Assembly (NCBI RefSeq): GCF_913062725.1
Contig: NZ_CAJXWY010000034.1
Coordinates: forward strand, 1-44,541
Source: an uncultured Thiohalocapsa sp.
Lineage (GTDB): Bacteria > Pseudomonadota > Gammaproteobacteria > Chromatiales > Chromatiaceae
Length of the DNA stretch: 44,541 bases
Direction of reading: 5' to 3'
Shown here in pieces: positions 26,340-34,216 of the stretch. Below the pieces are notes generated by a model. That model searched no databases. It saw only the letters and a list, made by a program, of their open reading frames with translations, and had not been told where the DNA came from. Numbering within the stretch: the stretch's first letter is position 1; every line of letters starts with the position of its first letter. A program made the translations under genes and the position numbers.

Positions 26340-26903
26340 ATGCATCTCTGTGCGCTGTTGCTCGCCGCCGGCGCTGGCCGGCGCTTCGGCACCGATAAGC
26401 TGTCTGCGCCGCTCGCCGACGGTACGCCGGTGGCCGTCGCCACCGCACGCAATCTATTGGCGGCGGGCTGTGAGGTCAACGCCGTGGTGCGCGCCGCCGA
26501 GACCGGTGTTGCGCCGGCGCTGGCACGGCTCGGTATCGCGCTGGTGCCCTGTGCGGATGCCCACCTCGGCATGGGCCATAGCCTGGCCTGCGGGGTGCGC
26601 GCCAGCACCGATGCCGACGGCTGGCTTATCGCGCTGGCGGACATGCCGTTCGTGCAGCCGGCGAGCATCAGCGCCGTCGCCGACGCACTGGCGGCGGGCT
26701 GTGCCATCGCGGCGCCCAGCTTCGGCGGCCGCCGCGGGCATCCCGTGGGCTTCGCGGCGGGCTTTCGCGAGGCGCTCCTCGACTTGCGCGGTGATCAGGG
26801 CGCCCGCGGATTGCTACGGGCGCAGGCAGACCGCATCGTCACCATACCAGTCGCCGATGCGGGCATATTACGCGACATCGACCGCCCCGGGGATCTGCGC
26901 TGA
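26340..26903 (+). CDS. MocA/MobA-like nucleotidyltransferase
   Basis: 187 residues. NTP transferase fold with the signature LLLAAGAGRRFGTDKL at residues 6-21 (nucleotide-binding loop with conserved lysine) and ALADMPFVQP (metal-binding aspartate). The GCAIAAPSFGGRRGHPVGF segment is typical of the MocA branch, which attaches CMP or GMP to molybdopterin; other members serve in aldehyde oxidoreductase maturation. Without neighbouring molybdenum genes the substrate is open. GAGG precedes the ATG. Confidence 0.85.
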   Translation: MHLCALLLAAGAGRRFGTDKLSAPLADGTPVAVATARNLLAAGCEVNAVVRAAETGVAPALARLGIALVPCADAHLGMGHSLACGVRASTDADGWLIALADMPFVQPASISAVADALAAGCAIAAPSFGGRRGHPVGFAAGFREALLDLRGDQGARGLLRAQADRIVTIPVADAGILRDIDRPGDLR

Positions 26904-27034
26904 TGCGCCGGCGGCGATCCGACATCGCGGCACCTGCGATCATCAACGGGGTCCAATCGTGTCGACGTGCCCACGCTTGATGGCCCCGGCGCCGACTGAT
27001 CCGCCGCCATTGCAACGCTCAACCCGCAGCACTC

Positions 27035-27748
27035 ATGACAAGATCCCGTAAAGACCTCGAACGTCCGTCCTCCGACGGCGAGATCGACGCCTTTCTGCAA
27101 CAGGTAGCCCGGACTCCGCCGCGGGCTAGGGCGGGCCCGCGCGGGCGGCTCATCTTCGCCATGGATGCCACCGCGAGCCGCGAGCCCACCTGGGACCGGG
27201 CGGCGGACATCCAGGTGGCCATGTTCCACGAGACCCGCGACCTGGGCGGCCTGGAAGTCCAGTTGTGCCACTACGGCGGCTTCCGGGAATTCCACGCCTC
27301 GCCCTGGTGCGCCAGCGCCGATGCGCTGTTGCCGCGCATGACGCGCGTGCGCTGCAATGCCGGACTGACGCAGATCGCCCGCGTGCTGGCGCATGCCAAA
27401 GCCGAGGCCGGCCGCAAGTCCGTCAATGCGTTGGTGTTCGTCGGCGACTGTGTGGAAGAAGATCATGACCGCCTCGCCGGTGCCGCCGGCGAGCTGGGGC
27501 TGCTCGGCGTGCCGGTGTTCGTCTTCCAGGAGGGGCGCGAGCCCCAGGCCGAGCGGGTGCTCAAGGACATCGCCCGGCTCTCGGGCGGCGCCTGGTGCCC
27601 CTTCGACCACCGCAGCCCGCAGGCGCTGAAAGACCTGCTGAGTGCGGTTGCCGTGTTCGCCGCCGGCGGGCGCAAGGCGCTCACGGACTTCGGCCGGCGC
27701 CGCGGCGGCGCCGTGCTGCAACTCACCCACCAATTGGAGAAGCGATGA
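27035..27748 (+). CDS. VWA-like domain protein, partner of a J-domain protein
   Basis: 237 residues. RLIFAMDATASREPTWDRAADIQ is a von Willebrand factor A-like first strand with a MIDAS-type D-x-T-x-S motif, and NALVFVGDCVEEDHDRLAGAAGELGLLGVPVFVFQEG is the fourth strand-helix unit. The N-terminal 40 residues are charged (SDGEIDAFLQQVA). It precedes the membrane J-domain gene by 37 bp and the two are probably co-transcribed; this VWA/J-domain pairing recurs in proteobacteria and suggests a chaperone-linked role (inference). The exact function is not known. Confidence 0.8.
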   Translation: MTRSRKDLERPSSDGEIDAFLQQVARTPPRARAGPRGRLIFAMDATASREPTWDRAADIQVAMFHETRDLGGLEVQLCHYGGFREFHASPWCASADALLPRMTRVRCNAGLTQIARVLAHAKAEAGRKSVNALVFVGDCVEEDHDRLAGAAGELGLLGVPVFVFQEGREPQAERVLKDIARLSGGAWCPFDHRSPQALKDLLSAVAVFAAGGRKALTDFGRRRGGAVLQLTHQLEKR

Positions 27749-27785
27749 CCGCCATGCCGCTCGCACGCGCTCACGGGGGGCGAGA

Positions 27786-28583
27786 ATGGGTCGCCTGATC
27801 GTCCTGTTGGCCATCGGCGTGGCGCTATGGTGGTTCTTGCATTGGTTTCGCCGCACGCCGCCGCAGCAGGTGGCCGCTGTCCTGCGCAAGTCACTCATCT
27901 GGGTGGCCGTCGGCCTGCTGCTGCTGGCGGTGCTGAGCGGGCGGCTGAATCCCCTGTTCGCCGCCCTGGCGGCGGCGGTGCCGGTGGTGTTTCGGGCGCT
28001 GCACCTGTTGCAGGCGCTGCCGGCACTCCACCGCATGCTGCAGTCTTTGGGCCTGGTGGGGCCCGGGCCCGTGGGCGGCGGCCTGGGTGGCGGCGGCCAG
28101 GCCGGTGGCGATCCGTCCGGTGGCGGTGGGCAGTCGTCCATCCGCACCCGCTATCTCGACGTCTCCCTGGCGCACGCCAGCGGCGCCATGGACGGCGAAG
28201 TGCTGGAGGGCCCCTTCGCCGGCCAGCAGCTCTCGGCGCTCACATTGGCGCAGCTGCTGCGCATGCTGGAGCTCTATCAGGAGCGCGATGCCCGCTCGGC
28301 GGCGGTGCTGACCGCCTACCTGGACCGGGAGCACCCGGACTGGCGCGAGGACGCCGCCGCCGGCGCCGCGGGGCAGGGGGGCGGCACGACGGGCCAGGCC
28401 GCAGCCCGCGGCATGACCAAAGACGACGCCTGGTCCATTCTCGGCTTGGAGCCCGGGGCCAGCACCGACGCCGTCCGCGCCGCCCACCGCCGGCTCATGC
28501 AGCGCCTGCATCCGGATCGCGGTGGCAGCGACTATCTGGCGGCACAGATCAACGCGGCGAAGGATTTGCTGCTGGGCGAATAA
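27786..28583 (+). CDS. Membrane-anchored J-domain protein
   Basis: 265 residues. Two hydrophobic segments lie at the N-terminus (LIVLLAIGVALWWFLHWF and LIWVAVGLLLLAVLSG). A glycine-rich stretch (about 95-120) follows, then a central helical domain, and a C-terminal J-domain: DDAWSILGLEPGASTDAVRAAHRRLMQRLHPDRGG with the HPD motif that stimulates DnaK ATPase. So it should recruit DnaK to the membrane, with the upstream VWA protein as likely partner. A C-terminal rather than N-terminal J-domain resembles the DjlA or Tim14/Pam18 architecture. Confidence 0.88.
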   Translation: MGRLIVLLAIGVALWWFLHWFRRTPPQQVAAVLRKSLIWVAVGLLLLAVLSGRLNPLFAALAAAVPVVFRALHLLQALPALHRMLQSLGLVGPGPVGGGLGGGGQAGGDPSGGGGQSSIRTRYLDVSLAHASGAMDGEVLEGPFAGQQLSALTLAQLLRMLELYQERDARSAAVLTAYLDREHPDWREDAAAGAAGQGGGTTGQAAARGMTKDDAWSILGLEPGASTDAVRAAHRRLMQRLHPDRGGSDYLAAQINAAKDLLLGE

Positions 28584-28639
28584 CCCGCTGTGAAACCACT
28601 CGTCCGACACGGCGCCCGATGCAGTTGCGGGCCACGGTA

Positions 28640-28834
28640 GTCGGTGAACTGCTCGGCGACTTGCGCCGGTGACCTGGTCTTCACCTCAACCCCGCGTAGT
28701 TCCAGGTCCGCCACAAACAGTTCCGTCTGCCCGCCGACCAAGGCCTCGATGCGCTGCGCCAACGCCGGCCATTGCGCCTGCGGCACCTCGAAATGGCGCC
28801 CGAGGTTGAGCACCGTGCGCTGGCTTCGACCCAT
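28640..28834 (-). pseudogene. IS1634-family transposase fragment
   Basis: On the minus strand the peptide RTVLNLGRHFEVPQAQWPAL followed by AQRIEALVGGQ matches the N-terminal region of IS1634-type transposases, which have L-N-L-G-R-x-F followed by W-P-x-L-x-x-R-I-E. The fragment covers about 65 codons; both the true N-terminus and the catalytic DDE core are missing, and I see no terminal inverted repeats. It is a decayed insertion sequence next to the mazEF pair. The family call is from memory of the motif. Confidence 0.5.
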
Positions 28835-29058
28835 GACTTACCGAAAATCCGCGCCGGAAAATGTCAAAGATGGGCTAGGCGGTTTCGGTGGCCCAGAGTG
28901 CTCGGAACCCCGCGGCGGGCGCAGCCGCGAGATGTGGGGCTGTGCGAGTCCACGACCGCGACGGCGAGTCTTCTTAGCAAGGGGCGCCCGCTGTTCGCGA
29001 GCCGATGATTTTAAGATTAAACTGTACGCGTCACGCTACACTGATCGACGAGACGCGA

Positions 29059-29265
29059 ATGACCCAGAACCCAGCACCGATGCATCCAGCCGACCGTGCG
29101 CAACGCGCGGCGAGCGGCCTGCGTCCCGTCGTTCTCTGGGTGCCTGACACCCGGCAGCCGGGATTCTGCGATGAGCTCAGGCGACAGCTTGCACGGGTCG
29201 AAGCAGACGCCGATGACCGCGAGACCCTCGATTTCATCGAGGCCGCGGCCGACTGGCGCGATTGA
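29059..29265 (+). CDS. MazE-family antitoxin (DUF3018-like)
   Basis: 68 residues. The antitoxin resembles the short MazE/DUF3018 group: RPVVLWVPDTRQPGFCDELRRQLARV, a strand and helix, then an acidic C-terminal half EADADDRETLDFIEAAADW expected to wrap around and block the toxin. It directly precedes mazF, with the stop and start overlapping by one base (TGATG). The upstream 60 bp are A/T-rich with TACACT at 29037 as a possible -10; autoregulation is expected from the family. Confidence 0.82.
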   Translation: MTQNPAPMHPADRAQRAASGLRPVVLWVPDTRQPGFCDELRRQLARVEADADDRETLDFIEAAADWRD

Positions 29266-29591
29266 TGCGCCGCGGAGATATTGTCACCGTCGCGGCGCCG
29301 GTCGATTACGGCAAACCCCGGCCGGCCGTCGTCATCCAGGCAGACCTCCTCAATGAGGTTGCGCAGTCGACGATCGTGGCGCTCGTCACCGGCCATCTGG
29401 TGGATGCACCGCTCCTACGCTTGACGCTGAAGCCCGACCCCGAAAACGGGTTGCAGAAACCATCCCAAGTTCAGCCCAATCGGTTGCTCACCCTTCCGAG
29501 CGCAAAAATCGGTGCGAAGATTGGCCGGCTATCTCCAGAGCAAATGATCGAGTTGGACCGTCTCCTGGCCGTGGTCGTCGGACTCGCATGA
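29265..29591 (+). CDS. MazF-family mRNA interferase toxin
   Basis: 108 residues. RRGDIVTVAAPVDYGKPRPAVVIQ is the SH3-like MazF/PemK opening with the conserved arginine and the strand that binds RNA; VALVTGHLVDAP and QVQPNRLLTLPSAKIGAKIGRLS match the later strands, with a Thr in place of the usual Ser. MazF cuts single-stranded mRNA at short sites when freed from MazE. It starts on the ATG overlapping the mazE stop. Full length, no disruption seen, so the pair looks functional. Confidence 0.87.
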   Translation: MRRGDIVTVAAPVDYGKPRPAVVIQADLLNEVAQSTIVALVTGHLVDAPLLRLTLKPDPENGLQKPSQVQPNRLLTLPSAKIGAKIGRLSPEQMIELDRLLAVVVGLA

Positions 29592-29960
29592 CTGGGCCCG
29601 GCAGGCAGCGATGCCGGAGCACGGAACGCGGGCGGGCTGAATCTGCTCCTAAGCGGCGCACGACTGGGGCGCTGAGTTGCTCTACGGATGCTGGCCCATT
29701 CAGCAACGGAGTCGAGCAATGATCCCCTTTGTCGAGGGGGTGCGCCCGCGTTGCAGACAGGGGCGGACGGAGGAGTCTTGGCGTATGGTCAGGGGCGTTT
29801 GCAGTCGCGATCGATAGGGCGGTCATCGTTGGCAGTGCGCGGTTATCGAGGGTTATCGCAGGCGCATAGGCAATCAGCCGCGACGCGAAGAGCCCGGCGC
29901 TCAAGGCCAGCCGGGGGCGCGATGGGCAAAAGACTGCTTGAGCGGATGAATGGATGTCAG
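29592..29960. other. Gene-free interval
   Basis: About 370 bp between mazF and the end of apaH. Neither strand carries a frame that I can tie to a family, and the longer minus-strand open frame is antisense to apaH. Slightly lower GC than neighbouring genes; no clear repeats. Confidence 0.5.
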
Positions 29961-30794
29961 TCAGCCGGGGGTCTGGTGGCCAACGCAGTCGAGGTCGTAA
30001 ACCTTGATGGGCCTCTTGCGCCGCACGCGCACCGCGGTCAGGCTGCCGCCCCAGACGCAGCCGGTGTCGAGGGCCCAGACATTGTGCTCGGCGATATAGC
30101 CCAGGGTGGACCAGTGGCCGAACAGGATACGGGTCTCGCGGCTCGCACGCCCCGGCACCTTGTACCAGGGCAGGGCGGCGTCCGGCTGGTTGCCGGGCAG
30201 GGCCTTCTCGTGCAGCAGCAGACGACCGTCGGCGGTGCAGTAACGCAGGCGTGTCAGGCCGTTGGTGATGAAGCGCAGGCGCTCCATGCCACGCAGGTCG
30301 TTCGACCACTGATCGGGCTGGTCGCCGTACATGGCCTGCAGGAAGTCGACATGGCCGGGGCCGCGCAGCGCGACTTCCAACTCCTGCGCACAGGCCCGCG
30401 CCTGCGCCAGATCCCACTGCGGCGGCAGGCCGGCGTGGACCATGGCGAAGCGTTTGTGATCGCTGTGGTGCAGCAGCGGCCGGTGGCGCAGCCAATGCAG
30501 TAGCTCGTCGCGGTCCGGCGCCGTCAGCACATCGTCCATGGTGTGCTTGTTGATCAGGCGCCGATTGCCGGCGGCGAGTGCCAGCAGGTGCAGATCGTGG
30601 TTGCCGAGCACCACCACGGCGCGATCGCCCAGCGCCTTGAACCAGCGCAGCACGGCCAGCGAGCCGGGGCCACGGTTCACCAGGTCGCCGACGGACCAGA
30701 GCTTGTCGTGGGCGGGGTCGAATTCGATGTGGTCCAGTAGCCGCCGGAATTCGTCGTAGCAGCCCTGGATGTCGCCGACGGCGTAGGTGGCCAT
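29961..30794 (-). CDS. apaH: Bis(5'-nucleosyl)-tetraphosphatase, symmetrical
   Basis: 277 residues, normal length. ApaH hydrolyses diadenosine tetraphosphate to two ADP and also removes Np4 caps from RNA. The metallophosphatase motifs are present in order: GDIQGC near residue 7, GDLVNRGPGS, then GNHDLHLLA. The next gene upstream in transcription is apaG (49 bp), the usual apaG-apaH order. The ATG at 30794 starts the first strand. Catalytic residues look complete. Confidence 0.96.
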   Translation of the reverse strand: MATYAVGDIQGCYDEFRRLLDHIEFDPAHDKLWSVGDLVNRGPGSLAVLRWFKALGDRAVVVLGNHDLHLLALAAGNRRLINKHTMDDVLTAPDRDELLHWLRHRPLLHHSDHKRFAMVHAGLPPQWDLAQARACAQELEVALRGPGHVDFLQAMYGDQPDQWSNDLRGMERLRFITNGLTRLRYCTADGRLLLHEKALPGNQPDAALPWYKVPGRASRETRILFGHWSTLGYIAEHNVWALDTGCVWGGSLTAVRVRRKRPIKVYDLDCVGHQTPG

Positions 30795-30843
30795 GGTGTC
30801 GCTGCGAGCGGGTGTCTGGGGCGAGGCGAAGACAGGCTACGGA

Positions 30844-31227
30844 TCAATGCAGGCGCCCGCGGTCTCCCAGGGAGAAGGCGGGGATCTGTGCATCGAAGCG
30901 GGTGCCATCGTCGGCGAGCATGTCGTAAGTGCCATGCATGCTCCCCACCGGGGTGGCGATCTGCGTGCCGCTGGTATAACGGAAGGCCTCACCGGGTTGC
31001 AGAAGCGGCTGTTCTCCGACGACGCCGGCGCCACGCACTTCCTGCTGCTTGCCGTCGGCATCGGTGACGATCCAATGCCGGTTCAGCAGCTTGGCGGGGA
31101 TACTGCCGGTGTTACGGATGGTGATGGTGTAGGCGAAGACGAAGCGGTTGTCGGCGGGGTCCGATTGCTCGGCGATATAGTTGCTGACTGCGCTCACTTC
31201 GATGCGATAGGGCTCGTCTGCTGCCAT
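30844..31227 (-). CDS. apaG: ApaG protein
   Basis: 127 residues. ApaG is a single immunoglobulin/fibronectin-type beta-sandwich; the segments NRFVFAYTITIRNTGSIPAKLLNRHWIVTDADG and GEQPLLQPGEAFRYTSGTQIATPVGSMHGTY are the family hallmarks, the latter with the pyrophosphate-like glycine loop. Its molecular role is unsettled; it is linked to nucleotide or metal homeostasis through co-occurrence with apaH. It lies between the lpxA-like gene and apaH on the same strand. Confidence 0.96.
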   Translation of the reverse strand: MAADEPYRIEVSAVSNYIAEQSDPADNRFVFAYTITIRNTGSIPAKLLNRHWIVTDADGKQQEVRGAGVVGEQPLLQPGEAFRYTSGTQIATPVGSMHGTYDMLADDGTRFDAQIPAFSLGDRGRLH

Positions 31228-31284
31228 CTGCGGTTCCTGTCTGCGATGTCGGTTCGTGTTGCTCGGGGTTATGGTGCCGTTGGC

Positions 31285-32061
31285 TCAGGCGAAGCCCATG
31301 ATGCCGCGCTCGGAGGTACGGCAGAAGGCGACGATGGCGTCGGTGTCGGGCCCGGGCAACTCCTGTTCGGCGCGCGTCAGGGCTTGGGCCAGCGGCGCGC
31401 CCGAGCGCAGCACCCGTTTGTAGACCGCCTTGATGTGGGCGCGGCGGGCCTGATCGAAGCCGTTGCGCTTGAGTCCCACCGCGTTCAGACCGATGAGGCG
31501 TGCGCGCTGGCCATTGGCGATGAGATAAGGCGGTACATCCTGTGACACGCCGCTGACACCCCCGAGCATGGCATAGGCGCCGATGCGGCAGAACTGATGC
31601 ACCGCCACCTGCCCGGAGACGAAGACATGATGCGCAAGCTCCACGTGGCCGGCGAGGGTGGCGGTGTTGGCGAAGATATTGTCGTCGCCGACGCTGCAAT
31701 CGTGTCCCACATGGCTGTAGGCCATGAACAGATTACGGCTGCCGATGCGGGTGCCAGCGGCGTGCTTGATGCCGTGGCTGACGTTGACGCCCTCGCGGAA
31801 CTGGTTGTCGTCACCGATGGTGAGCGGCTTGGCCCGGTCCGGCGAATAGCCCAGATCCTGTGGCTGTGTGCCCAGGGTGACGCCATGACAAATGCGGTTG
31901 TTGCCCCCGAGCCGGGCCTGGCCGTAGATACGGGCGCAACTCTCCACCACGCAGCCTGCGCCCAACACCGCGCCCGACTCGATGATCGAGTACGGGCCCA
32001 CCGACACGCTGGCATGCACGTCGGCGCCGGGCTCGATGATGGCGGTCGGGTGGATGGGCAT
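31285..32061 (-). CDS. lpxA: LpxA-type UDP-N-acetylglucosamine O-acyltransferase
   Basis: 258 residues. Left-handed beta-helix with hexapeptide repeats ([23 protein letters not shown]), and the catalytic region [14 protein letters not shown], whose two His match the conserved pair of E. coli LpxA including the catalytic base. The C-terminal helices ([28 protein letters not shown]) fit LpxA. LpxA adds a 3-hydroxyacyl chain in the first step of lipid A synthesis. The gene lies 13 bp from purH instead of in lpxD-fabZ-lpxA-lpxB, so it may be a second copy. The ATG at 32061 starts the first repeat. Confidence 0.88.
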   Translation of the reverse strand: MPIHPTAIIEPGADVHASVSVGPYSIIESGAVLGAGCVVESCARIYGQARLGGNNRICHGVTLGTQPQDLGYSPDRAKPLTIGDDNQFREGVNVSHGIKHAAGTRIGSRNLFMAYSHVGHDCSVGDDNIFANTATLAGHVELAHHVFVSGQVAVHQFCRIGAYAMLGGVSGVSQDVPPYLIANGQRARLIGLNAVGLKRNGFDQARRAHIKAVYKRVLRSGAPLAQALTRAEQELPGPDTDAIVAFCRTSERGIMGFA

Positions 32062-32074
32062 AGCCGTCCCTTGC

Positions 32075-33655
32075 TCAGTGGCGAAAATGCCGCATACCGG
32101 TGAAGACCATGGCCATGTCGTGCGCGTCGGCGGCGGCGATGACCTCTTCGTCGCGCATGGAGCCGCCCGGCTGGATGACGGCGGCGATGCCGTTGGCGGC
32201 GGCTTGGTCGATGCCATCGCGGAATGGGAAGAAGGCGTCGGAGGCCATCACCGCGTCCTGCACGGCAAGCCCCGCCTGCTCCGCCTTGATGCTGGCGATG
32301 CGCGCGGAGTTGACGCGGCTCATCTGGCCGGCGCCGACGCCGATGGTCTGCTGCCCGCGGGCGTAGACGATGGCGTTGGACTTGACGAATTTGGCCACAC
32401 GCCAGCCGAACAGCAGGTCGCGCATTTCCTGCTCGGACGGGGCGCGGCGGGAGACCACCCGCAGCTCGCCGGTGAGCGCCAGATCGGCGTCCTGCACCAA
32501 GAGCCCGCCGAGGACGCGCTTGTAGTCCAGGTGGGGGGCCGGGGCGCCATCCCAGGCGCCGCAGGCGAGCAGGCGTACGTTCTTCTTCGCGGCCACCAAG
32601 GCCGCCGCCTCGGCCGAGACCGTGGGCGCGATGATGACCTCGACGAACTGGCGCTCGACGATGGCTTGCGCCGTCGCCGCGTCCAGCTCGGCATTGACGG
32701 CGATGATGCCGCCGAAGGCGGATTCCGGATCGGTGGCGAAGGCGCGCTCGTAGGCGTGCTGCAGGGTCTCGCCATAGGCGACGCCGCAGGGATTGGCGTG
32801 CTTGACGATGACGCAGGCGGGCGCGTCGGCGAACTGCTTCACACACTCCAGCGCCGCATCGGTGTCGGCGATGTTGTTGTAGCTGAGCGCCTTGCCTTGC
32901 AACTGCTGCGCACCGGCGACGGACGCCGGTGGCACATCCCGGGCCACATAGAAGGCCGCGCGCTGGTGTGGGTTCTCGCCGTAGCGCATGGCCTGGCGCT
33001 TGCTGAACTGCAGGTGGAAGGTGCGCGGCAGGGCGGTCTGCGCCGTTGGCGGTTGTGCCTGCGGATGCTCGATGACGGCGCCCAGGTAATTGGCGATGGC
33101 GGCGTCATAGGCGGCGGTGTGCTCGAAGGCCTTCACGGCGAGGTCGAAGCGGGTCGCATCGCTGACGGCGCCGCCGTGGTCTGCCATCTCGGCGAGCACC
33201 CGGCCGTAGTCGGCGGCGTCCACCACCACCGCGACGGCGGCGTGGTTCTTGGCCGCCGCCCGCAGCATGGCCGGGCCACCGATGTCGATGTGCTCGATGG
33301 CGGTGGCGAGGTCGCAGCCGGGCCTGGCCACGGTGGCCTCGAAGGGGTAGAGGTTCACCACCACCAGGTCGATGGGCTTGATCTCGTTCTCGTGCATGAC
33401 GCCGTCATCGAGACCGCGCCGGCCGAGGATGCCGCCGTGGATGCGCGGATGCAGCGTCTTCACCCGCCCGCCCATGATCTCTGGAAAGCCCGTGTGATCC
33501 GAGACCTCCATCACCGGTACGTCCGCGTCGGTGAGCAGTTTCGAGGTGCCCCCCGTGGAGAGGATCTCCACGCCCCGCTCGGCGAGGGCGCGGGCAAAGT
33601 CGGCCAGACCGGTCTTGTCGGAGACGCTGATGAGGGCGCGGCGGATAGCTTGCAT
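32075..33655 (-). CDS. purH: Bifunctional AICAR formyltransferase / IMP cyclohydrolase
   Basis: 526 residues, the normal length. PurH performs the last two steps of IMP synthesis. The N-terminal MGS/IMPCH domain reads [37 protein letters not shown] and contains [17 protein letters not shown]; the C-terminal formyltransferase domain holds [12 protein letters not shown] with the catalytic Lys-His, and [21 protein letters not shown] near the end. The ATG at 33655 fits the conserved start. It follows fis by 228 bp; purD, usually next, is replaced here by the lpxA gene. Confidence 0.97.
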   Translation of the reverse strand: MQAIRRALISVSDKTGLADFARALAERGVEILSTGGTSKLLTDADVPVMEVSDHTGFPEIMGGRVKTLHPRIHGGILGRRGLDDGVMHENEIKPIDLVVVNLYPFEATVARPGCDLATAIEHIDIGGPAMLRAAAKNHAAVAVVVDAADYGRVLAEMADHGGAVSDATRFDLAVKAFEHTAAYDAAIANYLGAVIEHPQAQPPTAQTALPRTFHLQFSKRQAMRYGENPHQRAAFYVARDVPPASVAGAQQLQGKALSYNNIADTDAALECVKQFADAPACVIVKHANPCGVAYGETLQHAYERAFATDPESAFGGIIAVNAELDAATAQAIVERQFVEVIIAPTVSAEAAALVAAKKNVRLLACGAWDGAPAPHLDYKRVLGGLLVQDADLALTGELRVVSRRAPSEQEMRDLLFGWRVAKFVKSNAIVYARGQQTIGVGAGQMSRVNSARIASIKAEQAGLAVQDAVMASDAFFPFRDGIDQAAANGIAAVIQPGGSMRDEEVIAAADAHDMAMVFTGMRHFRH

Positions 33656-33883
33656 GGAAGGTCTCGCGAAGGCTGAGCGCACAGCAGGGGGCGGCGTGCA
33701 AGGGACGCAATGCAACGCGCAGCGCACGGGCCGGCGCGCATGCCAAGCGGCGCGACGACCTGCTCGGCGCGGCGCTCCGCTGGCGATTATGCCATCGCCG
33801 GCCGGGTCGCGCAGGGCGCCGCGGCGTGCCACGCCCCGGGCGCTGCCACCGCGGCGATGCTCACCCGGGCACCGGCGGTGGTG

Positions 33884-34216
33884 TCAGGGCTCTGCGCCGG
33901 TGTCCGCCGTCGCATAGGCGGCGAGCTTTTTGCGCAAAGTACTGCGGCTGATGCTCAGCATGCGTGCGGCCACGGACTGGTTGTTGCCCGCCGCCTCCAG
34001 CACGGTTTCGATCAGGGGACGCTCCACCTCGTCCATGACCAGGCGATGCAGGCCTGCCACGTCCTGTCCGTCCATGTTGTGCAGGTAGGTGCGCACGGCG
34101 GTGCGCACGCATGCACGCAGCGGCTCGTCGTGGCGGGTGGCGATTACGGTCGGGTCCGACCAATCAGTGTCTTGTGCTTGCAAGGGAGTAACCTTGGCTG
34201 CCGTCGCGCTCGTCAT
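33884..34216 (-). CDS. fis: Fis-family nucleoid DNA-binding protein
   Basis: 110 residues. The C-terminal half (from GLHRLVMDEVERPLIETVLEAAGNNQ) is the Fis helical core with the helix-turn-helix QSVAARMLSISRSTLRKKL that binds and bends DNA; the N-terminal 40 residues are variable. It overlaps the dusB stop by 4 bp, the classic dusB-fis operon of gammaproteobacteria, where transcription responds to growth rate. Ahead of purH on the same strand. Confidence 0.94.
   Translation of the reverse strand: MTSATAAKVTPLQAQDTDWSDPTVIATRHDEPLRACVRTAVRTYLHNMDGQDVAGLHRLVMDEVERPLIETVLEAAGNNQSVAARMLSISRSTLRKKLAAYATADTGAEP

Noticed and set aside
33871..33902. CACCGGCG / CGCCGGTG stem at the fis 3' end as terminator
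   Set aside because: Loop of 17 bases and no T run; weak in GC-rich sequence.
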